Source: CAYRIY01 sp964424335 (GTDB lineage Bacteria; Bacillota; Limnochordia; DTU080; RSA5). From it: a stretch of 45,157 bases of DNA. The stretch lies in NCBI GenBank assembly GCA_964424335.1, contig CAYRIY010000019.1:1-45157 (forward strand), written 5' to 3'. Positions 22,894 through 32,103 of the stretch are shown here, in pieces; position 1 is the stretch's first letter, and each line of letters begins with the position of its first letter. The notes beneath the pieces are model-generated. The model saw only the letters and a program-made list of their open reading frames with translations, was not told where the DNA came from and did no database searches. The position numbers and the translations under genes were made by a program.

Positions 22894-24903
22894 TCAAGCC
22901 CCCTTTGGACCGCTCGCCCGCCCCGTGGCCGCCGCGCCGGAGAGCGCCCCAGATGTGGCGACCGGCCTTGTCGGACCATGTGTGCGAGCAAAAATGTAAC
23001 CTTCCGCGGCCAAGACGATCAACGCAAGGAGCGCTGCGCCGATGCCCCAAGGTCCGAGGCCGTCGCGCTCGCCCACGGTCGATTCGCGGTCACCCTCGTA
23101 GCGTCGCTCGACGTCCGCGAGTCGCTCGGATCCCACGCTCCTCAAGCGCACGCTGCCCTGCGCCGCCCACTCGCCGAGCCGCGGCGTGAGGTCCGATTCC
23201 TCAGAGTCGAGCAAACTCACCGCAAACGTTCCGGTGCGTCCGTTCGCCTCCCAAATGTACGCGCCAGGACGGGAAAGAAAAGTCCAAACTTCCATCGCAT
23301 CCGCCCGGTCGACCTCGATCCATTGAGTTTGGTCGCCAAACGCATGGACGCGCAAGCGTCCGTCGCCCTGCTCGAGCGCAATCGCGGCCTGTGAGGGGAG
23401 CGTTCCGGGGCGCATTGGTGTGGGGACGAGAGAGGCTGCTTGGGGATTTACCCACTCGATCAGGTTGTGAAGAAAGATCGGGTAGCTGATGCGAAAGGGG
23501 AAATCGCTTCGTTCGAGCGGGATCGCGACCCGCACGATCCGCCTTTCTGGTTCGCTTCTCACGGTGACGATGGGTCCTAGGGTCGTCTCCACCAGCACAC
23601 TTTCCCCGGGAGCGAGCGCGAGCGGCTCGGCCGGTCCGATGTTGATCTCATCCCAGGCCACGAAACGGGAGAGCGGGTGGGCCTTGTTCCACCAACTCAC
23701 CTCGGGCTGCGGCGCGTCGGACGGCGCGTTTATTCCGGAGTGGAAGACGATTGCATCGCCTTTAAAGTCCGCGGGGACCGGGCGGTCGTAAAAGATCATC
23801 ACGTCAAAATAGGCGGCCACGTCGGGAGGGGGCAAGTTGAGCGCTTCGCTGATCTGGACCTGGCCAAACACCTCAAAACCTTGCCTGAGCAGGTAGCCCG
23901 CGCCTCCGACAAAGAGAGCCCGCATGGCGTCCTGAGGGCTGGCAACGAGTGTCGCTTGGTTGTCGGCCGGGAAGAGATCGGAAATGTCGAGTCGGGCGGT
24001 CAATACTTCATTTGAACGAAACCGGTGCTCGAATACGAGGCGCTCTGACTCATTCGGCGGGATCGTGAGCGCGCGCTCGCTCAGGACGATCGTTTGGCGA
24101 TCACCGGCGCCCACGAGGGGCGGGCGGTCGCTTTCGATGACGAGGGTCGCCTGCTGGATCTGGCCGCTCATGTTTGAAACAGTGACGAGCACTTCATGGA
24201 GAAAGGGATCTTCGCCGACGGGACGAGCGGAAAAACCGGTGATTCCCAAGTTTCCATGAGGTGTGCCGACCCGAATGACGGCAACCTCCGATCCGAGACT
24301 TGCGATCCCTGACAAGCTTTGGGCGGGGATCGCCCCGTCGGTTGCAATCACGGTGTGCAGATGCCCTGCCCCCGAATGAAGCGATGAAACCCGAGCAAAC
24401 GTCGTATCCCAGTCGCTCACTCCGGCAGGGCCGGGGAGGCGGTCGAGCGCTGCCACGAGCTGGTGCTTGGAGGTTCCAGCGTAAAGGAGGGCGCCGTTCC
24501 CCGCGCTCCAAAGCGAGTAGCGGTCGGCTTCTCCTTCGGCCAGGTAGCGCTGGATCTGGGTGCGGGCCAAGGTAAACCGGGTGCCTCCGGGTTCAAATAG
24601 CCCCATGCTCGCCGATGTGTCCACGACGATCGCGACTTCATAACCCCGATGCACGTCGCCCGTGCTTGGACGCGCGAGCGCAAAAGCGAGGAGGAGGACG
24701 AAGAGTATTTGCAACAGCAGCAAGATGGTCGTCAAGATGCGCTTGCGACGCTTATTGAGCGCAACCTCTCGCTGAATGTCCCGCCAAAGAAGGAGGCTCG
24801 AGACGCGCACTGTCCGCCTACGGGGGCGGAATAGGTGAAGAAAGAGAATGGCAAGTGATGCCAGCCCTCCTGCCAGCAGCCACCCGGGGTGCGCAAACGT
24901 CAC
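22894..24903 (-). CDS. BatA-like membrane protein with a VWA domain
   Basis: This 669-residue protein begins with the BatA N-terminal signature (FAHPGWLLAGGLASLAILFLHLFRPRR, a membrane helix followed by basic residues), a second membrane helix, and a VWA domain whose MIDAS reads DTSASM. A long extracytoplasmic region with beta-rich repeats follows, and a last membrane helix lies near residue 640. The N-terminal module is that of Bacteroides aerotolerance-type BatA proteins. Its GTG start overlaps the stop of the DUF58 gene (GTGA) and its stop touches the next gene, so all three are translationally coupled. It probably works with the MoxR ATPase. Confidence 0.87.
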   Translation of the reverse strand: MTFAHPGWLLAGGLASLAILFLHLFRPRRRTVRVSSLLLWRDIQREVALNKRRKRILTTILLLLQILFVLLLAFALARPSTGDVHRGYEVAIVVDTSASMGLFEPGGTRFTLARTQIQRYLAEGEADRYSLWSAGNGALLYAGTSKHQLVAALDRLPGPAGVSDWDTTFARVSSLHSGAGHLHTVIATDGAIPAQSLSGIASLGSEVAVIRVGTPHGNLGITGFSARPVGEDPFLHEVLVTVSNMSGQIQQATLVIESDRPPLVGAGDRQTIVLSERALTIPPNESERLVFEHRFRSNEVLTARLDISDLFPADNQATLVASPQDAMRALFVGGAGYLLRQGFEVFGQVQISEALNLPPPDVAAYFDVMIFYDRPVPADFKGDAIVFHSGINAPSDAPQPEVSWWNKAHPLSRFVAWDEINIGPAEPLALAPGESVLVETTLGPIVTVRSEPERRIVRVAIPLERSDFPFRISYPIFLHNLIEWVNPQAASLVPTPMRPGTLPSQAAIALEQGDGRLRVHAFGDQTQWIEVDRADAMEVWTFLSRPGAYIWEANGRTGTFAVSLLDSEESDLTPRLGEWAAQGSVRLRSVGSERLADVERRYEGDRESTVGERDGLGPWGIGAALLALIVLAAEGYIFARTHGPTRPVATSGALSGAAATGRASGPKGA

Positions 24904-25778
24904 CGAATCAGCCCTCCCTCTCTCAGCGTCCCGAGCACGAAGGCCTCGATGTCAAAGGAGGTGTCCAATTGGTAGCATCCGATGCCAAGTTTGAGGCACT
25001 GCTCCCGAACGCGCGCCGCCCATTCGGCCGCCTTGGTTCGAAATGAATCCAAGACGGCCGGATCCACCGAAATGGTGAAGCGCTCGCCGGTCTCGCTATC
25101 GATCAGTTCGACTTCGCCGACGATCGCAGGGACCAAGTCCGGGGCGTCGAGGAGGTGGATGAGGACAGGGCTGCCTCTTAGCCCCGCCAAGGCGTTCAAG
25201 GCGGATTCCCAGTTCGGATCGAGGAGGTCGCTGATCAATACCGTTACATTGCCCGGCGGTTGCTTCGATCTGGCAAGATGGACCATGGCCGCGGTCAAAT
25301 CGGTGAGTCCTGCCGCCGTGAGGTTGTCGAGTGCCGAGAAGAGCGCCGGCGCTCTGTGCCTACCGCGCCACCTGGGCGTCTTCCACGTCAGCGCGGCGGC
25401 GGCGCTTCCGACCCGCGCCTCGTCGCCGCTCCACAGAGCCACGTAACTGAGCGCGGCCCCGACGCGCTTCGCGTACTCGACCTTGGGCGGGTTGCCAAAG
25501 TTCATGCTTTCGCTCGTGTCGACCAAGACGTTGAGCGAGCGGCTTTGCTCTTCGGTGTACAAGCGAACGAAGAGGCGGTCGAGTCGGTGGTATATGTTCC
25601 AATCGATATGCCTAAAGTCGTCGCCCGGCTCGTACTCTCGGTAATCGCTGAACTCTACGCTCGAGCCCCTGCGGCGGCTGCGACTTTCACCCCTGTGGGA
25701 ACTGGAGACGTACGTTGGGGAGTGGAGCCTCAACCTGGCAAGGGTTTTAAGCAGCTTCGGACTTAGGAGCGCGGCCAT
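24900..25778 (-). CDS. DUF58 domain protein (MoxR-associated)
   Basis: This 292-residue protein carries the DUF58 signature: a GSSVEFSDYREYEPGDDFRHIDW motif near residue 40, then a VWA-like core with DTSESM and VLISDLLDP. DUF58 proteins are regular neighbours and probable clients of MoxR ATPases. There is no signal peptide or clear membrane helix, so it is probably cytoplasmic. Its ATG overlaps the moxR stop (ATGA). Confidence 0.92.
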   Translation of the reverse strand: MAALLSPKLLKTLARLRLHSPTYVSSSHRGESRSRRRGSSVEFSDYREYEPGDDFRHIDWNIYHRLDRLFVRLYTEEQSRSLNVLVDTSESMNFGNPPKVEYAKRVGAALSYVALWSGDEARVGSAAAALTWKTPRWRGRHRAPALFSALDNLTAAGLTDLTAAMVHLARSKQPPGNVTVLISDLLDPNWESALNALAGLRGSPVLIHLLDAPDLVPAIVGEVELIDSETGERFTISVDPAVLDSFRTKAAEWAARVREQCLKLGIGCYQLDTSFDIEAFVLGTLREGGLIR

Positions 25779-26776
25779 CAGGACGCAGCTTCTTTCAAGA
25801 CGGAGTCGACGAGGAAAGTGACGATCTCTTCAGGATCGACTCCCTCAGTCTCGGCTTCAAAACTCAAGATGACGCGATGGCGCAAGGCTGGAAGCGCCAT
25901 GCGGCTCACGTCCTCTGTCGACGCATTGAATCGACCGTCGAGGAGCGCCCGCGCCTTGGCCGCCAAGACGAGGCTTTGCGCGCCGCGGGGGCTTGCGCCG
26001 TAGCGGACGTAGCCGGCAAGCTCACGATTGACCGCCGCCAAACTGTCGGGGTGGGTGCTGTAAACGAGCGCGACCGCGTAATTCAGGACGTGCGATGCGA
26101 TCGGCACTTCCCGAACGAGCGCCTGCAACGCGAGCAGTTCCTCGCGGGTCAAGACCGTTTGGACTGTGGCGGTCGCCTCTCCTGTCGTCCGTTGGACGAT
26201 CGCGGTCAGTTCCTCGCGGGTCGGAGCGCCGACCCGGACCTTGAAAAAGAACCGGTCGATCTGGGCCTCGGGAAGGGGATAGGTGCCCTCCATCTCGATT
26301 GGATTCTGCGTCGCCATGACGAAAAACGGAGGATCGAGCGGATATGTGGCGCCGCCTACGGTGACCGAGCGCTCCTGCATCGCCTCGAGGAGGGCGGACT
26401 GCGTCTTTGGCGTGGCTCGATTGATCTCGTCGGCCAAGACCAAGTTGGCAAAGATCGGGCCCTTTTGAAAGGCGATCCTGCGATCGGCGCCGTCGGGCGC
26501 TGACAGGAGGACATTCGTGCCTAAAATGTCGGCAGGCATGAGGTCCGGCGTAAATTGTACGCGGGAAAACTGGAGCTCAAGGCCCTTGCTCAGCGCTTTC
26601 ACCAACTGAGTCTTGCCCAGTCCGGGAGCGCCTTCGATCAGGATGTGGCCGCCGCACAAGATGGCGACGAGTGTCTCTTCGATAACATGCTCTTGCCCGA
26701 CGATTACTTTCGCGATTTCTCGGCGCAGCCGATCGATCTTTCCCTGCAGTTCGATGACTTGATCCTTGTCCGCCAT
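25778..26776 (-). CDS. MoxR-family AAA+ ATPase
   Basis: This 332-residue AAA+ ATPase has Walker A GAPGLGKT (49-56), Walker B LVLADEINRA (Asp116, Glu117), the MoxR signature TQNPIEMEGTYPLPEAQIDRF with sensor 1, and a C-terminal lid with sensor 2. MoxR proteins act as chaperone-like ATPases on VWA-domain partners, which here are the next three genes. The ATG follows GGGGGGAG with seven-base spacing. Confidence 0.95.
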   Translation of the reverse strand: MADKDQVIELQGKIDRLRREIAKVIVGQEHVIEETLVAILCGGHILIEGAPGLGKTQLVKALSKGLELQFSRVQFTPDLMPADILGTNVLLSAPDGADRRIAFQKGPIFANLVLADEINRATPKTQSALLEAMQERSVTVGGATYPLDPPFFVMATQNPIEMEGTYPLPEAQIDRFFFKVRVGAPTREELTAIVQRTTGEATATVQTVLTREELLALQALVREVPIASHVLNYAVALVYSTHPDSLAAVNRELAGYVRYGASPRGAQSLVLAAKARALLDGRFNASTEDVSRMALPALRHRVILSFEAETEGVDPEEIVTFLVDSVLKEAAS

Positions 26777-26811
26777 TTCAATCTCCCCCCGCCATGTGCG
26801 TGCCGTGCAGC

Positions 26812-28305
26812 TTATTCGCTCGACGGCTCGAGGCTTTGAAAATACCTCCTGACGGTCTCCCGATAGGCGAGCGGTATTTGCTCCCTGTCGATTGCCTCAG
26901 CGTCGATGGACGGCGCCTCGGCAAAGGTCGTCACCCTGAACGCTTCTCCGCCCTGGCCGGCAATGTTCACATTTGCTTGCACCGAACCCGTCCGAATCGG
27001 ACCGTCCAAAATCTCGCTCGAAAGGTAGTGCAACTCACGGAGCGCTTCGGACGACATAAACTCTCCGCCCGGGTCGCCCCCTGCCTCCGTTCCGCCTTTA
27101 GATCCGGAGCCCTCGGGAACGCCCGCCGCTTGGTCGGCTCCATCAGCCGCCTCCCCTGCGGAAAGGGAATCGGACGCCTCGCCTGCCGCCGACTCATCCT
27201 CCTCAAGAGCAAAGGCGCCTTGCGACGATTCGCCCGCGGGCGATTCATCCTCCCCGGGGCGAGGATCGCCCCCGCCGCTACCCATGTCCGAGTTATCGGT
27301 TTCGCCTTCTAATTCCGCTCGATCAGACTGGGAGCGCATCGACCGGTCGGCTGCCTCGCGCAAACTGTTGGCGGCATTTACCAGCTCGTCGCTGATCTCG
27401 AGCGGGTCGCCACTTGAAAGCCGGTCGAGTAGGCGCTCGAGCTCGGGGTTTTGCTCGAGCGCATCAGCGTTGAGCTGCCGAAATTGCTGAATGGCCTCAC
27501 GGGCCGTTTGGGCGCTCCCGCCCCGCGCCTGGGTGGCGGCAGCGACCAGCCGGCTCGCAAGGTCTTGCAGCCGATCCAGGTCGGCTGGATCAGAAGCGCT
27601 CATGCCGACCTGAAGCGCCTCGAGCGCCGACCTCGCCCTGCGCTCCAAGAGTTCGAGGAGGGCGAGCGCCTCGTTGCGTGGAAGCGAGCGATCGCGCAGA
27701 CCCGCCTGAAGCTGGGCAATGTCGCGTTGGATCCGCTGCAACTGCGGACTTTGCACTGTTCGAACCTCGTCGAAGAGCCTCGACGCTCGCTCAAAGATCT
27801 CATCTTCCGTCAGCGCAGCGACTTCTCCCGGCGGAGCCAGCGCCTCTTCAGCGGTGAACACGCCTTGGGGAAGCGGGACAAACCACACTGCCGTCGATGC
27901 AGCGAGCAAGAGCAAAAGAAGCTTGCCTCGGGGCGAGGGGCGAGGGGGCAGCGGGACGACGTTGCGCGCCTTGACGAATCGAGCGTGCTGCTCGGCGTCT
28001 TCCATCAGCCATGCCGCAATTGGAGATCCGTCCCCTTGAAATTCCAGTGCGGTAGCCAGGCGGTCCTTGAGCTCGAGTCGACGATCGATGAGCCGGGCGA
28101 CCGCCCCTTGCGTCGCAGGCGCAGTGTACGAGCGGTAGGCGAACAACCCGGCGATTGCCGCGAAAACAATGGCCGCGCCGATCATCGACGGCGGTCCCCA
28201 AACGAGGTGTACGAAGGCGTAGTAGCAACTTGCGGCGATCCATGCAAGCGAAAGGGAGGTTCCGGCGACGCGCAAGCGCTGTGATATCGTATGGCGCTTA
28301 GACAC
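26812..28305 (-). CDS. Membrane protein with long coiled-coil and acidic low-complexity regions
   Basis: This 497-residue protein has two N-terminal membrane helices (about residues 13-56), a third helix near residue 130, then a long helical region rich in Gln, Leu and Arg (residues 170-300), a Gly/Ser/Glu/Asp-rich stretch (about 330-410) and a conserved-looking C-terminus ending EQIPLAYRETVRRYFQSLEP. That ending is common in BatA/MoxR-linked membrane proteins. I do not recognise a named family, but it belongs with the MoxR operon. The start is GTG at 28305 with a weak ribosome site. Confidence 0.8.
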   Translation of the reverse strand: MSKRHTISQRLRVAGTSLSLAWIAASCYYAFVHLVWGPPSMIGAAIVFAAIAGLFAYRSYTAPATQGAVARLIDRRLELKDRLATALEFQGDGSPIAAWLMEDAEQHARFVKARNVVPLPPRPSPRGKLLLLLLAASTAVWFVPLPQGVFTAEEALAPPGEVAALTEDEIFERASRLFDEVRTVQSPQLQRIQRDIAQLQAGLRDRSLPRNEALALLELLERRARSALEALQVGMSASDPADLDRLQDLASRLVAAATQARGGSAQTAREAIQQFRQLNADALEQNPELERLLDRLSSGDPLEISDELVNAANSLREAADRSMRSQSDRAELEGETDNSDMGSGGGDPRPGEDESPAGESSQGAFALEEDESAAGEASDSLSAGEAADGADQAAGVPEGSGSKGGTEAGGDPGGEFMSSEALRELHYLSSEILDGPIRTGSVQANVNIAGQGGEAFRVTTFAEAPSIDAEAIDREQIPLAYRETVRRYFQSLEPSSE

Positions 28306-28337
28306 GTGTCTGAGCGCGTGACTCAGGCTACTGGGGG

Positions 28338-29210
28338 TCAGCGGGGTTCACCTCCGTCCACGGGCGGGGCCCCGGCCCTTGGTTTCGCTGCTCGTCTCTT
28401 TGGTCCCTGTCGGCGGTAGGGTTTCGAGGACGGCTCGGGCCCCCAATCGGGCGGAGGCGACCACTCCCATAGCTTTCGATAAGCAAGTCCGAGGAATAGT
28501 GCCAGCACGATCCCATACGCCGCGAGCCAGGCCGCCCACGGGAACGTGAAGGGCGGCTCGGTTTGGGCGGAGAGAAAGTGATGAATGGCGCCAAGCGGGT
28601 TGAAGATCACAGAGCGTGCCTGGGAAGGCGAGCCGATCCACCCGGAGGCCAAAAAGGCCATGATGCCGCTCAAAGTAAAGAAGCCGTCGGTCGCAATAAC
28701 TCGGAGCGAACGTTCGGAGATAGTCGCGCTCATAACCTGGCCGACGGCCGTGTAACAAAGTAGGGTCGCAACCACCACGCTGAGGGCGCCCGCCATCGAA
28801 GCTGCGGGAATCGGGTACACGCTGTAGGCCGCAATTGCGATGGGCAGGGTGACGCCGGCAAGGCTGAGCATGACGAAACCCGTCCACAAGAAGCGTGCGA
28901 CGACCACTTCCGCAGGTGTCGCGACCCCGTGGTACACCCAATCGATAGCGCCGTGATTGCCGACGTTTGAGAAGTTCTCGGCCGCAAGGGCGATGGCGGT
29001 ATACGCGAGCAGCGCGGTCTTGGCATAGAGAAAAGCGTTGATCGTGACGGGGAGCGCCGGCGCGTCGAACGTGGTCGACGATGGCCATGTCACCGCGACC
29101 GCGGCGCCGGTCACGACGAGGTGAACGACCGCAAATCGCCAGTATATCCCTGATTGAACTAGTGAACGCCAGTTGGTCGACCAAATGCTTGCGATTTGTC
29201 TATATCTCAT
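28338..29210 (-). CDS. ABC-2-type permease-like membrane protein
   Basis: This 290-residue protein has about six membrane helices, an N-terminal RSLVQSGIYW segment and an ENFSNVGNHGAIDWVYHG loop before a helix, like ABC-2 transporter permeases. The C-terminal tail is basic and proline-rich. No ATP-binding ABC subunit is encoded next to it or anywhere in the window, which is unusual. Its start overlaps the stop of the upstream gene by 11 bp, so the two are likely coupled. Confidence 0.7.
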   Translation of the reverse strand: MRYRQIASIWSTNWRSLVQSGIYWRFAVVHLVVTGAAVAVTWPSSTTFDAPALPVTINAFLYAKTALLAYTAIALAAENFSNVGNHGAIDWVYHGVATPAEVVVARFLWTGFVMLSLAGVTLPIAIAAYSVYPIPAASMAGALSVVVATLLCYTAVGQVMSATISERSLRVIATDGFFTLSGIMAFLASGWIGSPSQARSVIFNPLGAIHHFLSAQTEPPFTFPWAAWLAAYGIVLALFLGLAYRKLWEWSPPPDWGPEPSSKPYRRQGPKRRAAKPRAGAPPVDGGEPR

Positions 29211-31113
29211 GGCCGACCCCTCCGCCGACGTCCTCCAGGAATGGGGCGATGATCACGCGCCGCCGAATCGAGGATCCCGCCCCCTCGAGCCATACTGCGT
29301 CTGATGGCTCCGTAAGTGCGACGAGGAGCGGCACGTCTCGCCTGCCGGAGTAGATCGCATCGTCAAGCGCCCGCCCGACCGCGTACGCGATGATTCTGGC
29401 TTCGAGGCTCGTCGGCCGCTCGTGCGCGCTTAGGCGCTCGAAGTGACTTTGGAGGCTGAGCGTGACAAAGCTCGAGGTTCCCTCCACCGAGCGCGGAACT
29501 TCCGTCGAAATGACAGCTCCTTTTTCGATCGTGCCAATCGGGGCAAACCAATCTCGACCTACGATGTACGCAAAGTGCAAAGAGGCGTCGCCATTGTTTT
29601 CGACCCGCACCTGCGAGCGGATTCCCGTCTCGATGCGGGCCACGATGGAAAGGGGCTCGAAATCTTCGTGGACGAAGCGGACGGTTTGTCCGGGTCGCAC
29701 GTCGTCAAATCGGATTCCATCGGGTGTTACGCTCGCTGCGACATTGGTGCGGCTCGGCCCGGCCGGAAAGGGAGCGGGAGCCGTGGAGCTTACCTGTATC
29801 GGGATCGGCACGGGGGAGCCCGATGCAACGATTCCGTAGGTACGGCTCTGTAACACGCCTGGCCCGATCGCCTGTGCGATCTGAAGCTCCGCGTACGCTA
29901 TGCGACTTGCGACCGAGTGACGGGATGCGACAAAACCCGTTGCAAGGGAAAATGCGCCGATCAATAGGGCGGCTGCAAGAAACGCTCTTCGACGTCTGCG
30001 AGCAAGCCAGAGCGCCGCGATTACCGAAGCGGCATATGCGCTCAGCGTCACCGCAAGTGTGAGGGGCGGGCGATTCTCGATGCGCGCTCGGCCGAGTATC
30101 CGCCAGAGTTCTTCCTCGTGAGCAAGCGAGGCGGTCGGCCAGAGTCGGTCGCCGCGGCCGAGCAGGTCAAAGCTCCAGTCGTCAATGGAGAGCAGCGAGC
30201 GAGCGACTTGTGAAACCGGATTGACGGCGACGTACGTCACGTGTCCTTCACCCATTGGGATGGTCACCGTGATGGGAACGTCGCCCACGCTGCGCGCCAA
30301 AGCGTGTGAGGGAGCGTCGAGTTCCCAAGCCGGAATGAGAGCGGCGCCTGTCTGTAGTGGGACGATGCGCCCAGTCGGCCCAATAGGCAGTTGATCGGCC
30401 AAGGCCCGCGGAATGGCCGGCGGCGTGGAGCCGCCGGTGAGGACCAGATTGCCTCCGAATCGCACGTAGTCGACCAGCGCGGCGAGTTGGCCCGGCGCGA
30501 GCGAGTCGAGGGGGAAATCATCCTTAACGATGATGGTCGTCAAGGATGAAAGGGTGACCGCGTCCGCGGGAATCTCCGCCGCGCTGCGCAGGGTGGCCGC
30601 AGTTACGAGGGGCGCTCTGCTCACCTCGCCTTGGAAAAGCCACGACCATCGCTCACCGGAAGGGTCGAGGACGAGGGCCAACTCCTCGGTCGCCCCTCGC
30701 CGAAGGTCGATCTCTTGAGTGACGACGGTCTCGCCCGCCGCGTCTACGAGTCGGCCGACAAGCGGGTACGGCGCCGCGTGCAAGGGGACGGAGAGCCACA
30801 GGCGTTTTGTCTCCCTGCTTTGGACCGTGACGGGCGCGGTGAGGGTGACGTAGGTCGGCCCGACGCTAAGCAGCGTGGTGCGGGGAATTTCGATTTCCAC
30901 GTGGCCCGAGAAAGGCTCTGCGCCCGTCGCCACATCGATGCGGACAGGCGACCACCTGCCGTGTACGAAAGCGCCGTCAAATCCTAGTTGGATCGCCATG
31001 CTTTGCGCAGAAGTTCCCGCAGAGGGCAATGCGATCGCGAGGCACATCCAGAGGGTGATGGCGGCGGTTATCCACCTATTCAATTCTGAGCCGGTGAATT
31101 GGGTCGGTGCCAA
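29200..31113 (-). CDS. Exported membrane-anchored protein, first gene of the MoxR operon
   Basis: This protein of about 637 residues has an N-terminal signal peptide (ITAAITLWMCLAIALPSAGTSAQ), a beta-rich region, a glutamine-amidotransferase-like segment (LAALVDYVRFGGNLVLTGG) also seen in the last gene of the operon, and two membrane helices in the middle (about residues 345-400), then another extracytoplasmic domain. No family name is certain. The TTG at 31113 is chosen because GGAGGG stands nine bases upstream; the open frame extends further but without a ribosome site. It has no obvious promoter and diverges from speE. Confidence 0.75.
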   Translation of the reverse strand: MAPTQFTGSELNRWITAAITLWMCLAIALPSAGTSAQSMAIQLGFDGAFVHGRWSPVRIDVATGAEPFSGHVEIEIPRTTLLSVGPTYVTLTAPVTVQSRETKRLWLSVPLHAAPYPLVGRLVDAAGETVVTQEIDLRRGATEELALVLDPSGERWSWLFQGEVSRAPLVTAATLRSAAEIPADAVTLSSLTTIIVKDDFPLDSLAPGQLAALVDYVRFGGNLVLTGGSTPPAIPRALADQLPIGPTGRIVPLQTGAALIPAWELDAPSHALARSVGDVPITVTIPMGEGHVTYVAVNPVSQVARSLLSIDDWSFDLLGRGDRLWPTASLAHEEELWRILGRARIENRPPLTLAVTLSAYAASVIAALWLARRRRRAFLAAALLIGAFSLATGFVASRHSVASRIAYAELQIAQAIGPGVLQSRTYGIVASGSPVPIPIQVSSTAPAPFPAGPSRTNVAASVTPDGIRFDDVRPGQTVRFVHEDFEPLSIVARIETGIRSQVRVENNGDASLHFAYIVGRDWFAPIGTIEKGAVISTEVPRSVEGTSSFVTLSLQSHFERLSAHERPTSLEARIIAYAVGRALDDAIYSGRRDVPLLVALTEPSDAVWLEGAGSSIRRRVIIAPFLEDVGGGVGHEI

Positions 31114-31144
31114 TCCCGGATGCCCTCCACATTTTAATCGGCCT

Positions 31145-31172
31145 TTGATATACTGCTTTTTGTATGTATATG
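31145..31172 (+). promoter_or_regulatory. Possible promoter of speE
   Basis: TTGATA (31145-31150) and TATATG (31167-31172) are spaced 16 bp. This would give a leader of about 70 nt before speE. Confidence 0.4.
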
Positions 31173-31231
31173 CGCGTGTCCCACGGTCACCCACCGCGGC
31201 CGCCATGCTTCCATACTTGACGATGAAGAGA

Positions 31232-31246
31232 GGAGTCGGCGACTCC
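31232..31246 (+). promoter_or_regulatory. Hairpin covering the speE ribosome-binding site
   Basis: GGAGTC (31232-31237) and GACTCC (31241-31246) form a 6-bp perfect stem with a 3-base loop. The 5' arm contains the GGAG that would be the speE Shine-Dalgarno, so the stem could restrict translation. Confidence 0.5.
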
Positions 31247-31247
31247 C

Positions 31248-32072
31248 ATGGACCTTTGGTTTACCGAAAAGCAGACGGCCGGAGTCGGCCTTACTTGCAA
31301 GGTGCGGCGCACCCTACACTCCGAGACTACGCCCTTTCAGACTCTTGACGTGATCGAGACCGAGGAGTTCGGGCGCATGCTGGTGCTCGACGGCATGGTG
31401 CAAACCACCGAGCGTGACGAGTTTGTCTATCACGAGATGATCGCCCATATTGCCATGCAGACCCACCCAAATCCCGAGCGGGTCGCCGTGATCGGCGGCG
31501 GGGACGGCGGCGCCGTCCGTGAAGTTCTCAAGTATCGATCCGTCAAAGAGGTGCGGCTGATCGAGATCGACGAACGGGTCGTAGAAGCGAGCCGCTCGTA
31601 TTTTCCAACGTTGAGTCAGGGCCTGGGCGACCCGCGGGTGACATGCCTTTACGTGGACGGGATCGAGCACGTCAAAAACAATCCGCAGACGTACGACGTG
31701 ATCCTCATCGACTCGACAGAACCTGTTGGGCCGGCGATCGGCCTTTTCGAACAACCATTCTACAATTCGGTCTTTAACTCCTTGACCGAGCACGGCGTGA
31801 TGGTGGCGCAGACAGAATCTCCCTTTTTCAACGGCGGCATTTTGAAAAAGGCCTTCTCCGCAGTGCGTGCCACGTTTCCGATCAGTCGGCTCTATTTGGC
31901 AAGCATTCCAACCTACCCCAGCGGGCTTTGGAGCTTTACAATCGGCTCAAAGTCGGTCGATCCGCTCAAGGCCCAGGTGTCACTGGCTGGAATCGAAACC
32001 CGCTACTTCACCGAAGGGATTCACAAAAGCGCCTTCGAGCTTCCTAAGTTTGTACAAGCGCTCGTCGGGTGA
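31248..32072 (+). CDS. speE: Spermidine synthase (SpeE)
   Basis: This 274-residue aminopropyltransferase makes spermidine from putrescine and decarboxylated SAM. LVLDGMVQTTERDEFVYHEM is the substrate region, VIGGGDGGAVREVLK is the dcSAM glycine loop, and LIDSTEPVGPA holds the catalytic residues. Length is typical. It is directly followed by speB, giving the agmatine route to putrescine and then spermidine. No speD (SAM decarboxylase) or speA (arginine decarboxylase) is in the window. Confidence 0.95.
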   Translation: MDLWFTEKQTAGVGLTCKVRRTLHSETTPFQTLDVIETEEFGRMLVLDGMVQTTERDEFVYHEMIAHIAMQTHPNPERVAVIGGGDGGAVREVLKYRSVKEVRLIEIDERVVEASRSYFPTLSQGLGDPRVTCLYVDGIEHVKNNPQTYDVILIDSTEPVGPAIGLFEQPFYNSVFNSLTEHGVMVAQTESPFFNGGILKKAFSAVRATFPISRLYLASIPTYPSGLWSFTIGSKSVDPLKAQVSLAGIETRYFTEGIHKSAFELPKFVQALVG

Positions 32073-32103
32073 TCACGTTTTTTAGCAAAGGGGTGTAACG
32101 ATC

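Noticed and set aside
28348..29184. An alternative frame inside the ABC-2-like permease gene
   Set aside because: The chosen frame has regular membrane helices and the right overlap with its neighbour; the alternative is Arg-rich and shows no such pattern.
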